Below, in pieces: positions 36,774 through 47,605 of a DNA stretch of 64,000 bases. Each line of letters opens with the position of its first letter. The stretch's first letter is position 1. The translations under genes were made by a program, and so were the position numbers. Source of the stretch: Sphagnum magellanicum (taxonomy: Eukaryota; Streptophyta; Sphagnopsida; Sphagnales; Sphagnaceae); NCBI GenBank assembly GCA_021904315.1, contig CM038918.1, forward strand, positions 15,949,349-16,013,348, read 5' to 3'. The notes beneath the pieces are model-generated. The model did not search any database. It was given only the letters and a program-made list of their open reading frames with translations, and was not told the DNA's origin.

Positions 36774-37011
36774 TGCAAAATTTATTGTTTCATAGGTTTG
36801 TATAATTTAAACACAAATGTCATGCATTATTTAAATGATTTTCATATGTAAACAACACAAATAAACATACGATATCCATCTTGAAACAATATGAATAGGC
36901 ATATGACATTCATGTCTAAACAATGCACATGACATCGATGTTCAGATGATATAAAGAGATGAAAGATGTTCATATCCATTTCATACAAACCTATGAATAG
37001 TAAATTTTGCA
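36774..37011. mobile_element. Foldback (MITE-like) insertion within copia integrase region
   Basis: The left end TGCAAAATTTATTGTTTCAT pairs with the reverse complement of the right end (TGCAAAATTTACTATTCAT). Both continue with AGGTTTGTAT. The 238-bp insert sits between copia-like frames (YGKQTTSQSYKLHGF before and DEKAKFQHPEDKG after). No convincing target duplication was found. Confidence 0.65.
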
Positions 37012-37895
37012 CAACTATTATTGCCAAATCACATTTTATGAAGTTTGTGATGAAAAGGCAAAATTTCAACATCCGGAGGACAAAGGGCTAATTTCATGCT
37101 AGACCTTGTGCATTCAAATGTTTATGGACCAATATAAACAAAATCATAGATTGTGGGTTCAAGAATTTCTTATATTGATGACAAATCAAGAAATTAATGT
37201 ATATTCTATGAAATATAAATATTAAATTTTTGAATATTTCAAAATGTACAAAGTTGAAGAAGAAACCTTTTTAGGAAAGAAAATTAAAATAATTTGAAAT
37301 GATGGCAGGGGTGAACATTTTTTAATCAATTTATGAAATTTTGTAAAGAAAACAAAATTATCAAGCAAATGACAACAATTTATATTCTAGAACAAAATGG
37401 AGTAGTTGAACACAAAAAAAAACCTTTGTTTGAGAATGTGAGAAGTATGACAAACTTTGCTAAACTTCTGAATTCCTTTTTGGTAAAAGTTGTGTCTACA
37501 ACCAATTATATTCAAAATAGGGTACCTATTTTTGATTTGGTTGGATTAATCACTTTAAAAGATCAATGAATGGATAGAAACAAAACCTTCCTTGCCTCAT
37601 TTAAGAACCTTTGGATGTGATGCATATGTGCACATACCCAAAGAGAAAAGACATAAAATGGATGTGAAAAATCAAAAATTCATTCTAGTGGGGTATAATG
37701 ATAATGCTAAGCTCATAGATTATACAATCCCTCTTCCAGGACTTCAATTATTAGTAGGGATGTCATATTCGATGAGGAATTTCAATTACAAAACATAATG
37801 GGAAATGGGTCCACTAATAAGGCCAACCTATTTCAATGATGAATGAAAATAAACAACAAACAAAGTGAATATATTTGGCATTTAATTGAAAACTT

Positions 37896-38131
37896 GGGGA
37901 GGTCATTCATATATTTTAGGAAACACATGAAGCAAAAGGATATTTTTTAATATGCTATGAAATAATTGCATATTTTTAGCATATTATAGTTATATTCTAA
38001 GTATTTTTTCAAAATATCCTCAAAATGAATTATTGACACCTTATTTACATTTAAATGAATTATAATTTTTATTTTTTTCAATAAGTTGCAAGCACCTTGT
38101 ATGTTTCTAAAAAAATGGAAATGACCTCCCC
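37896..38131. mobile_element. Second foldback insertion in the copia element
   Basis: The left end GGGGAGGTCATTCATATATT pairs with the reverse complement of the right end (GGGGAGGTCATTTCCAT). Both then show TTTTAGGAAACA / TTTTAGAAACA and weaker pairing further in. Length is 236 bp, close to the first foldback but with unrelated ends. Confidence 0.6.
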
Positions 38132-40010
38132 ATGATTGAGAATTACTAAGAACCTTTAGTAATACCACCTACCTATGTACCTCACACTATAAACCCTATA
38201 GTAATCCCACAATCTCAACCTTAAAATGAAGTAATTTTTCAAGAATTGCCTTGGACACCTCTTCAAACATACTAAATTTAAGAGTTAATGTTTTTCAAAA
38301 TCACCACGAGGAAGACCCTTTTGACCATATGGATGATGCAAATATCTTTGACCATGGTGATACAACATCAACAATAGGAGTTTGATGGTAATCTAAACTT
38401 GGAAACCATCTCAATGGTTCCAAGATTCAATAAATTATGAATAGCTACTCCAGTATCTATTGAAATAAACTAGGTAAAATTAGAAACCTTAAGTGAAGCT
38501 TTGGAATGAAAAGATGTTAAAGGATGGCATGATGTTGTACAAGATGAATATAATTCATTAATTAAAAATAAAATTTGGACATTCACCAAATTACCTCCTA
38601 GTAGACATGCCATTGGTTGTAAATAGGTTTTCCATATAAAATTTAAAAAAGATGGTCAAGTTGACAAATACATGGCCCGAGTAGTAGTAAAATTAATTTC
38701 TATAAGAAATTTTATGGCCCTTGTAGCTAAATATGATTATGAAGTCCATCAAATGGATGTGAAAAATTGCCTTCTTAAATGGTGAACTCAAGAGAAAGAG
38801 ATATATATGAGACAACTTGAAGGCTTTTATGAACTGATAAGCATAATCTTGTTTGTAAACTAAATAAAAGCTTATATGGACTTAAACAAAGTCCGTGAGC
38901 TCGGTATGCCCATGTAAACACCTACTTATTACAAAATGGTTTTGAGTAAAATATGGTAGACACAAATGTGTATGTCAAAAGAGCGGGAACATTGTTTGTG
39001 GCCATAGCCTTATATGGAGATGATTATATAATTGTCACCAATGATCATAAAGAATTATTACCACAAACAAAAGCTTTATTGTGTGTAGAATTTGATATGT
39101 CTGACATGGGAGAAATAAAATACTATATTGGTTTTCAAGTTAAAAGGAATCATGAACTTTGTATTGTGGAATTTAACCAATTTAAATACATAGTGATGCA
39201 TTAAAAATATTTGACATGGAAAATTGTAAACTAGTTTCCACACCACTAGAATTAGGTTCAAAATTAATTAAAGACCAATCTCTTAATTTAGAATTTTCAC
39301 AAAAAGAAAAAATGGTTGAAATTCCCTATAAATCAATAATGGGGAGCCTAATGTATGCAATCATCTATACATGACTAGACATTGCATTTGCTATGGGAGT
39401 AATATCACAACATTTGGCTAACCTTGGAAATGCCCATTGGTCTATAGTAAAAAGGATCATATGATACCTTATAGCAACTTCCAATTAGGGGTTGCTCTTT
39501 AAATGAAAATCACCTCTACCTCCTTTACCCAAACCTAATGAAATGTGTTATGGGTACTCTGATGTAGATTGGGTAAGTGACATTGACACCATAAAAATCC
39601 ACATTTGAATATGTGTTTATTATATGCTCAGCAACTATAAGCTGGACTAGCAAAAGGCAAAGAATGATTGCTCTATCTTCCACTGAGGTAGACTACATGG
39701 CCTATACCTTGACATCAAAAGAAGCAATGTGGTTTCATCAACTCATATGTGACCCAGGTGAAGAACAACTTGAGTCTATTATCATTCATGGATAATCAAA
39801 GTGCCATTACATTGGTTGAGAATCCCAAGTTCCATTCACGTTCTAGCACATTGAGCTCCAATTTCATTTTATATAAGCCAAATTTTTTTCTAGTGAAATC
39901 TAGCTTCAATATTGCTCTATTGGAAAACACAAATTTTGTACTATGAAAATTAGAATAGTGTTTTTTCCACATATTAACAATGAATCAAACTTATCCCAAC
40001 TTAATAGGAG

Positions 40011-40235
40011 TGTCGAAATATAAGTTGGTATAAGTTTAGTTAATGTGAAGAGACATTTAGAAACACTTAGTAAATGAACACATTGGTTCCCAAAAGTTGT
40101 GACTCTTGAACAATTTAAAGAACAAGGTAGGTGAAACACCTCACCAGGAATGTTCTAGGTTTCTTGGTTGAAAGGAAGTTGTCAATAAAAACTTTATTTC
40201 CTATTTTCTTTGTTGTGCATCTATTTTTTTCTTCA
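40011..40235 (+). repeat. 3' LTR of the copia element
   Basis: Begins TGTCGAAAT and ends CTTCA. It is preceded by a weak purine tract (AATAGGAG) and followed by the ATTCA target duplication at 40236-40240. Confidence 0.9.
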
Positions 40236-40240
40236 ATTCA
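40236..40240. repeat. Target site duplication ATTCA, right copy
   Basis: Exact match to 34990-34994. Confidence 0.85.
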
Positions 40241-40939
40241 TGCTCAATGTATGTTACCTGATCCCTTCAAAATCTAATTGATAATTTTCCCAAAGTTATA
40301 GATTCTATCTTTCTAAATTAGACTTGTAAGACCCAGTTTTAATCATCTCCCAAGTAGTAAGGTAGTTGGTATATTCCATCTATGAAGGAAGGTAGTTTGT
40401 TTTGTATTGTAGTTATGAGATCCACTAAACCAAGATGCTTCAGATTGTGTTCTTGGTGTCTTTGGAAAGCTCTCAATGAGGAGGGTTGCATGGGTTTGGT
40501 TTCCTGATGTTTCAACTTGTGGTGCAAAAGTTCTTGATTATTGAATGATTTTTTCACTGAAAATTAATTAAATCGTGGCTGAAAATTTAGGAGGGATTGG
40601 AATGTGCGATTAGTGTTGTTGGAAAGATCTTGATGAGGAGGATTTAATGGAATTTATTTGGTAAGATTTGGATTCAGAATGTGGGAGATATTGATTTTAA
40701 AGTGATTTTTGCCACTAAAAACTCAAATAAATTCCTAAAAACCAGGTTTTGGAAGGAAATATCAGTTAAGAACGTGGTAACACTTGAAGGCTTACCATTC
40801 AATTCAAGCATGATTTCCTTTCATATTTGGCTGTTCAAAAAATCGATACATACATTGCAAAACAATGTTCACATGTTGAGTTTCCCTATTTTGTAATGGG
40901 TTCACACTTGGGCCAAACTAGTGAAAATGGTATTCCAAT

Positions 40940-41490
40940 CTGGCCAGGGTCATCAAATGGTTTTCCTATCTGATGGTTACTAGAGTGGTTTTCTTTTTTG
41001 TTATCATCTGGTTTTCCTATCTGAGGGCTATCAAAAGCTTTTCCAATTTGTTCATCACTAGATGGTTTCTCTGTTCAATAGTCATCAAAGGGGTTTTCTA
41101 TTTGATAGTTCAATAGTCATCAAATGGGTTTTATATTTGATGGTCACCATATGGTTTTCATATCTGATAGTCATGAAATGGGTTTTCTATATGGGTATTT
41201 TTATCCAATGGTCACCAAATGGGGTTTCTAAATGGGGTTTCTATCTGATAGACACTAGATGGTTTTCACATGTGGATTTTTTTAATATGGGTTGTCTATC
41301 TGATCGTCATCAGATGGTTTTCATAACTAACAATCATCAAATGGGTTTTTCTATATAAGTTTTCTATCTGATGGATGATCACCAGGTGGTTTTTCATATC
41401 TGAGAATCACTAAATGGTTTTTCCTAAACTGTTTTTCTATCTTCTATCTTGATGGTCACCAAATGGTTTTTCATATCTAATGCTCACCAG
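40940..41490. repeat. Degenerate minisatellite downstream of the WRKY gene
   Basis: The theme ATCTGATGGTCACCAAATGGTTTTCxTAT is repeated about 14 times in units of roughly 30-40 bp with many substitutions and variable length. It ends about 80 bp from the WRKY stop codon, so it probably lies in or just past the 3' untranslated region. Confidence 0.85.
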
Positions 41491-41573
41491 TGTAGTATGC
41501 TTTGTTTAAGCCCAAGACAATAAATTATGAATTTGTGTACAATAGCATTAGATCTGCAGCTCATCATCAAAAA

Positions 41574-44400
41574 TCAAGATTGTAATTCAATTGTCAAAAG
41601 ATTAGAAATTTGTGCTGTCAAGTTCTCACTAGACTGCATCAGGTCTGTCCACAAGGACTCGGACGAGTCTGACAAATGCTTATTGTCGTTGAGACTGTCG
41701 TCGTTTTGGAGATAACCAGAGATCAGGTCATATACTGATCCATCCGCACTGCTTCCGTTGAGGTAGCTGTCGATGTCGTCGGTCTGGTCTCCACCATCCT
41801 CATCTCTTGCTGCTGCTGCCGCCTCTAAGGTGCGAGCCCAGTCGTCGTCGTCGTCGCTGCCCGCCGTGCAGCTGGTACTAGTACTGTCCGTGGACCCTCG
41901 ACCTTCAATGCTGGTCTCTAGTTCTTCTTCTACATCAGAGCTGCCACCTTGGGTAATGGTGGTGGCGGTGACGGCGGTGGTAAACACTTGTTGTTGTTGT
42001 GAGCTGCATCCTGTAGTTGGGATGATCTGCCATTGGTCACGGGACCAACTGGTTTCGGCAGCTGCTGTTGTTCCGGCATTTGTAGTTGTGGGTGTAGCAG
42101 TGGTACTAGTATTCACGGCGCTGGACAAGACGCGGGAGTCATGATTCTCAGTCGCAACAACAGCGCCGGCGGCGGTGGTCACAGCCTTAATCTTCATTCT
42201 CTGTAGTCGCTTCCTATGATGAACTGCAGAACCGGCGTTGCTGGAGCTGCTGCACGTGTGCTCGCCTACATACGTAACTTCAAAGAGTGAAGGATCCTCG
42301 TCTGTGGGTTGCACCGTCTTCTTCGCATTGCACTCCTTGACACTGCACTTGTAATATCCTCTGTTGCACAAACCACCAATAAATTGTTCACAGTTGGTCA
42401 CATGATCAGCAAGAACCCAATTCTCCCCGTACCTCTGAAATCGATAAAAAAGGACACTAGATTCAAGTTCAGGAAAAGTTTGAGATGACTTCAAAATCAG
42501 CAGTTGAGCTAATGCAGCAGCAGCTATGAGATCCATGAAGTGTGTAATAGACCAGTGAGAACTGATCTTGAGGACTTGGGGAAAATTTTCAAGCTCATCA
42601 GCCATGGCGTACCTGCAGAAGTTTGCGTTTTGAATAGCCTTATTGCCATACTTCTTCCAACCCCGATGACCATCATCTGGAATACCCTTCTTCTCCTCGT
42701 CTCCTAGACGCTGGTATTGAACTTCTGAGTACTTGTGCTCTACTTCCGCACTCGCCTGCTGATCTCTGCAGCACAAGTCCATCATCTAAGTTCTCAGGGA
42801 CCATTCGTGAGCCAGCCAGCTGCTTGAAGTATCATGCCTAGCTAGAAACACTAGATCAACATCTCTACTTCCAGAATCCAAAGCTGGTCTTGTGAACTAC
42901 CACAATTCTTCAGAAATGCTTTTCATCCAGCTTTGAGATCAAATGTCTTAGACCCAATTCAGTTCTTGTGAACCACACAATTCACAAATGCTTTCTCCTT
43001 TGACACTGCTGATCAGTAGAGCTCACACATGCGGGTATGCAGGCAAATACCTCTCGCGCTTTGCAGGACGGATTGGGTTTCCAGTCTTCAAGGAAGCACG
43101 CTTAATGTAAGAAGCTGCTGAGGCCTCGGGAACGGTTTGTTCCGAGTTTTCAGTTTTTCCGCATGTCGCCGCGAGCTTAAATGCTTCAGCGCCGGCAGCA
43201 GCAGCGCCGGAAAGCTGATCATAGCTCCTTATGGGTGCATCATGAGGTGCCGCGTCCAGTGATCTGCACGTCGTCGATGAAGGCATGCGGCTTTGTCCAG
43301 ATTGAAGATGATGCTCTTGTGTGAGTACCGGATCCGCAAAATTGCCGGACAGAAACAACTCTTCTGATGCATGAACAGCGGGCCATGGGTCTGTTGAATC
43401 CATGAGCAGCTGCTGAGGCATTGGCACCACGTCCCCTGAATGCAAGTTCAGGGACTCTGATGTCAAGACTGATTGATCACCTGCAGCACAAAACCAACAG
43501 ATCATGTTAGCACAAATTGTACATGACCAGCTGCTTCTTGCAGAATTGATGGGAATCTCTTTCTCCGGTGCCAAGTTTTCTGCATAATTAGGTCCAGGAA
43601 TCTAAGGTACCTGCTGCTGTTGCAGTTGGAGCTGCAGCCGAATTTGGAATATTCATATGATCAATGCCTGCAAACAGGTAGCTGCTCAAGGGACTTTCTG
43701 CAACTGTACTGGGTCCGGATCTACCTGCACTGAAGCAAGAGAAGGGCTGCTGGCCTGCAGTGAAAGGGTGAGGCGAGGACGAGAGATTTTCCTGTATGAG
43801 AGGTACGTGGAGGGGACTCAGAGGCGTGTGTAGTTTCAGCTTTGATGAGGAAGAGCTGATGCCAGGTGCTGGCGCCTGCTTCACAACACTACTAGTCTGG
43901 GTCATCCGCGACTCCGGCTTGATCGGTAAATTTTCATACTTGCCGCGGAACCTCATGGCAAGCTGCCTGACCCCCGTCGCTGATGAATCTGTCACTAGCG
44001 TTGCAGCTGGAGCAGTCATTGCTGGATCCACACACGACGGTGCAGACGTAGTTTGCGACAAAATCTCCTTGAGACGACAGAGAGCAAGGTGGCTCCAATC
44101 CATGGAATTCTCCAGCTTCGCCTTCAAAGTTCTGAAAACTATGGGTGGGATGATACAGACCTGATCACAGTTGACATTTTCACCACTAACACCTGGTAAT
44201 TGATCTCGCATCTGCATCACTGTCGAAGACGATAGACCCAACTGACGATCCTGATCAGATGAATGCAGCATTAGCATCCCCCACAAATCTTCCTGGTGTA
44301 TTATAGCTCTCCTCAGCATCTCCTCCACCTTCTCCACGCACTGCTCTTGACTCCAATTTCCGGCTCCTAATCTCATCATCCCCTCCCTAAAATGATCCAT
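41574..44400 (-). CDS. WRKY: WRKY transcription factor, group III-like, with WKKYGNK variant
   Basis: Four exons on the minus strand: 44400-43611, 43480-43051, 42765-42613 and 42360-41574. Phases 1, 2 and 2 match and total 2160 nt (719 residues). The last intron splits the arginine codon before YYKC, the conserved WRKY-domain intron position. The domain (about 437-494) reads DGHRGWKKYGNK, then NANFCR, GYYKCSVKEC and FEVTYVGEHTC. Zinc ligands are C-X4-C-X23-H-X-C; the HXC end is the group III mark. WRKY factors bind W-boxes (TTGAC) in the nucleus in defence, stress and senescence. A basic patch (RPAKRER, about 401-407) could be a nuclear signal. The C-terminal third is acidic with Asp and Ser runs, like an activation domain. 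At 719 residues it is much longer than most group III members. An in-frame ATG at 44541 would add 47 residues; MDHF at 44400 is preferred for its G at +4. Confidence 0.93.
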
Positions 44401-44570
44401 TTGTCTATTTGCACCACAAAGTTCAGGTTTTCTCGTAAATTGTTGATACTCCTGGACTAATAATTCCCGCCCAAGTAAGCTTTTTGTTTTTTGGGTTGTT
44501 TTTATGCAGATGCAGATCAAGGTCCTTTGAGTCTTGGGCATGCGGTTCTGAGCTCTAGTCTCTGTCTCTC

Positions 44571-44595
44571 TTCTTCTTCTTCTTCTTCTTCTTCT
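44571..44595. repeat. (TTC)n microsatellite in the WRKY 5' leader
   Basis: About eight TTC units, i.e. GAA on the coding strand, 170-195 bp before the preferred start codon. GA-rich 5' leaders are common in plant genes. Confidence 0.85.
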
Positions 44596-44937
44596 ATCAA
44601 TCTATAGACTTGATGTCTGAGACCATGACGAGCGTGGAAGAATTGTGAGCATCATGCCATGCTGCATCCGCCACAGCGTTCCTTCAATTGTGCTTGAGGA
44701 ATGAATACCAGCTGAAGCAGCGATTGTTGTTGCAGCATGAAGAAGAAAGGATTTGTAGGCAGGTGCTTGCAAAGAGAATGCGGAGGCGGGCGGGCGTGCG
44801 GGAATCGGGAAGAAGCGTGGAAGCTTGTGTGGATTAGAGCACCGAAACTTTTCTAGGGCAAAGTCCGGTGGTCCGTGACAGGAAGGAGAGGGAAAAATAG
44901 CACGCACCAGGACTTTTCCTAGTTTAGTGTGCATGGA

Positions 44938-44944
44938 TTTTGAC
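44938..44944 (-). promoter_or_regulatory. W-box-like TTTGACC near the WRKY promoter
   Basis: TTTGACC on the plus strand contains the TTGAC core. A second core (GGTCAA, i.e. TTGACC on the minus strand) is at 45142-45147. Both lie about 540-750 bp upstream of the start codon. They would allow WRKY binding, but two copies in this length can occur by chance. Confidence 0.35.
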
Positions 44945-45147
44945 CCCAGAGCAAAAGTTAAGTGGGGTTTGTATGTACATGGACGTGAAGGCCGTGTTGT
45001 CAGACGCGCATCTGCTCCGCTGAACCAGCACCTCCACCAAACCAAGGTGGACCATGGTTTTTCTTGTAGGTACCTACTACCTACCTTCTTCACCCAGGAC
45101 AAGTTGGACTAGGGTTTTCCTACTTACGTCTCTCTCTTCTTGGTCAA

Positions 45148-45799
45148 TGTGCAAGCATGCTAAAGTAACCCATCATAGATTCTTTGTTTTTTTTTTAAAA
45201 ATTGAAAATAATCATAAAATAAGTCTTCATGTGTTTTTGGAATTTTTAAAAGTTTAATGATCAATATATGTTAGGATTTTTTTAATGATTTTAGTATAAT
45301 AATATTGTGTTTTTAAAAAAAAATTGTATTTATATAAATTTTAGAAAATGCAAGTACGTCAAAGGTAAGTGTTTTGAATTGGTTTCAAGTTGATGACACT
45401 TTTAAAACATATTAACTATTTTCAAATTTTCAATAATAAAGATCATGTTTTTCAAATTTCTACTTTTAAAATTTCAAAACTTTGATGAAATTAGGTACAG
45501 CCCAAGAGAGTTTGATCCCAATTGAAGAAAATTACAGTGGGGAATTTTTGTGTAGGGTAGCAACGACTTAGGGCTGGGGCATTAGCTGGTGTAAGACTTG
45601 ACTCATTATTTAATACTAAAAGTTTAAACACCCTGATACCCAATGGGTACCAACCAGTTGGGTATCACATTCAAAATTTAAAATAAAATAAAATAAAAAT
45701 GTGGGCATCTCGGAAAGCAAAATGCCCATCTCTACAAGCAGCAGCAGCAGCTTATGTATTACAAAAAAAAAATGTGTGCACATGTGGGGAATGGGGTAG
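45148..45799. other. Upstream flank of the WRKY gene, no gene seen
   Basis: AT-rich sequence without a supported frame. A short AGCAGCAGCAGCAGC run is near 45739. Confidence 0.5.
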
Positions 45800-45985
45800 T
45801 TTGGCAGCTTTGACAATTTAATTAATTATCACATTTCTCAAAAAAATTATTTTTTGAAAGAGAGTACAATTCTGTGAAGGAAAGTAAAGAATCTTCCAAA
45901 ATATCTTATTTTAGACTCAAAAAATTCATGATAAATAAATAAATAAATAATTGGCCAGGCATGTGTTGAAGCTGCCCCCACTGGG
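45800..45985 (+). repeat. Dispersed repeat module A, copy 3
   Basis: Contains GTGAAGGAAAGTAAAGAATC, an AAAT run and CAGGCATGTGTTGAAGCTGCC, aligning with the copies at 46760, 28950 and 13815. Confidence 0.6.
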
Positions 45986-46759
45986 GTACTACAGTAGGCA
46001 TCCATGTGCATGGACTTCTGCAACACTGTCATGTATGGAAATCAGCTCATTTATACAGGCCATTTGCAGAACTGACCAAGGCTCCAGCATACTGCATTGT
46101 GCTAGTAAAAATGTACCTGTTATGGTCTTTCCTTCACTCACACATCCCGCTATTGCAGTACCACTTATCACACATTCCTCAGGGGTTTGATGATGCATTC
46201 TTAAAGCTCTAGAAGCTGAGTCCAGTATATTTGTGTGTGCACCACCAGTGTTGTCGGGTTCCAGGTTTTGAAGAGAAGCTGTGAAGAAGCTCTGGTCTTT
46301 CATAGTTTTGATTGATTGGTTTTGGTATTGACAAAACCTCTTCTCCAGTTCCAGCTAGTTTCAAACAATCTTTAATAGAATGCACATTGCGTTAGGTTGT
46401 TGAGTCCAATGTTTTCCACGGTCCTAAACTTGTAGTTGTTCCACTCTTTAAAAAAAAGAAAAAGATTCCAAACCAAATTCTTCTCTACCAAGCTACACCA
46501 GCCTTTTCTTTGACTCACAAAATTTCAACAAAGTATGAAATCAAAAATCAAATAATAAACAATGAAGTGTTTTTGAAGGTTTCCAATCCTAACAAGGGAG
46601 GACAGAATCATACACACATCAGTGCAATCAAAGTCTGTTCTGGTTCAATAGATGCTCTACTGGTCCGTGTCAAATCATATAATCTAGTTAATTGTCTCGT
46701 GTTGAAAATTATAGGCAGACTTGATAATAGGTATAGTAGGTGAACTGTTAAGAAGATAA

Positions 46760-46985
46760 CACTTCAACACTAATTACATTATTTTCAAAAAATGTTGACA
46801 CTTTTTGGAAATTATTATTTACAAAAGGACAAGATATTGTTGAAGGAAAATATTGAATCTTCAAGAGCACTCTATTTGTCAACATGAAAATTTCAAAATT
46901 ATTATTTCTTTGACAGACATGTGTTGAAGTTGCCAAGGTACTTGGGTATTGTACAGACTTAGCATCCCAACTTCTTGAAGAAGGC
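46760..46985 (+). repeat. Dispersed repeat module A, copy 4
   Basis: The most complete copy: AACACTAATTACATTATTTTC, AATGTTGA, GAAGGAAAATATTGAATCTT, CATGAAAATTTCAAAATTA, TTTGACAGACATGTGTTGAA and GCATCCCAACTTCTTGAAG. Confidence 0.7.
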
Positions 46986-47605
46986 ATTACCCAAGCCAAT
47001 GCTACTGAAAGAAGTTTTAAATCGATGGTTGTAGTGATTTTTTCTGTTTTCAGTTTTTGTCATGTAGCATCATGAGCAATCATCACCAGAAATATTTAGC
47101 ATTTTGAAAAATGTTCCAATTACATATAGTAAAGAATGTCAGGATGTGAAGCATCATTTCATCCATCTGTCCCATCATCCATCCGTCCTGTCATGGTCTG
47201 TTTACTCTGACTGAAAATTGCTGACTCTGCCTGGAGGGCCTGTCATGTGTAGCATTTCCAGCATTTGCCTATCCTGTTCTTCCTTTCTCCTCTCAATCAG
47301 GAAAAGTTTATGAAAAAAAACAGGAAAAAAAAAAACATGTTTATGATGGAAAAATAGAAAAAATACATATTACTTTTTTTAAAAAAAAACCTTATAGCCT
47401 ACCCTACCTAGACAATATAACTGGTGGTTTGCACGGGTGAGTATTTGAAAACTGACCTTTATGCATAATTTATTATTTAAAAAAAAACCCAAGTAAATTG
47501 ATAACCAGGGGTATTATTTTGACAATGAAATTGTTAACTCATGAGTCTAAATTTTTCAAAAAGATTGATACCTTATGTGATCCAAATTTTTAAGTAGTAT
47601 TATTA

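Larger units (their letters stand above)
35272..39945 (+). pseudogene. copia gag-pol polyprotein, multiply broken
   Basis: The start ATG at 35272 reads MANNGLEHLIERFDGSSYQT, a typical copia gag opening. Then: protease WVVDFNATSHM near 36173 (the usual DSGAT active site is altered to DFNAT); GAG-preintegrase LWHQRLGHIDVQ near 36597; integrase pieces at 37080-37800; reverse transcriptase KARVVVKLISIR and KYDYEVHQMDVKN near 38670-38765, with YGDD at about 39016; RNase H LSSTEVDYMAYTLTSKEAMW near 39675. Stops and frameshifts occur throughout, and the foldback inserts interrupt or abut the integrase-to-RT part. The protein cannot be made. Confidence 0.85.
34995..40235 (+). mobile_element. Ty1/copia LTR retrotransposon, full length but dead
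   Basis: A 5241-bp element bounded by short LTRs (34995-35213 and 40011-40235) and a 5-bp target duplication. Directly after the 5' LTR is TGGTATCAAAGC, a primer site complementary to initiator-methionine tRNA with one mismatch. The domain order gag, protease, integrase, reverse transcriptase, RNase H is that of copia elements. By eye the LTRs differ at roughly one site in six, so insertion is old. Two foldback sequences (36774-37011 and 37896-38131) appear to have entered later. Confidence 0.9.

Noticed and set aside
41773-42144. Plus-strand 123-codon frame opposite WRKY exon 4
   Set aside because: It is the antisense shadow of the Ser/Thr/Ala-rich WRKY C-terminus. Low-complexity valine/serine composition and no homology.
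43796-44164. Plus-strand 122-codon frame opposite WRKY exon 1
   Set aside because: Antisense shadow of a spliced coding exon.
44602-45102. Minus-strand 166-codon frame upstream of the WRKY gene
   Set aside because: Pro/Ser-rich translation without recognised domains, ending about 200 bp before the WRKY start. More likely promoter and 5' leader; it could be transcribed but no product is supported.
45989-46303. Minus-strand 104-codon frame
   Set aside because: Overlaps the edge of repeat module A and matches no family; not enough for a gene call.
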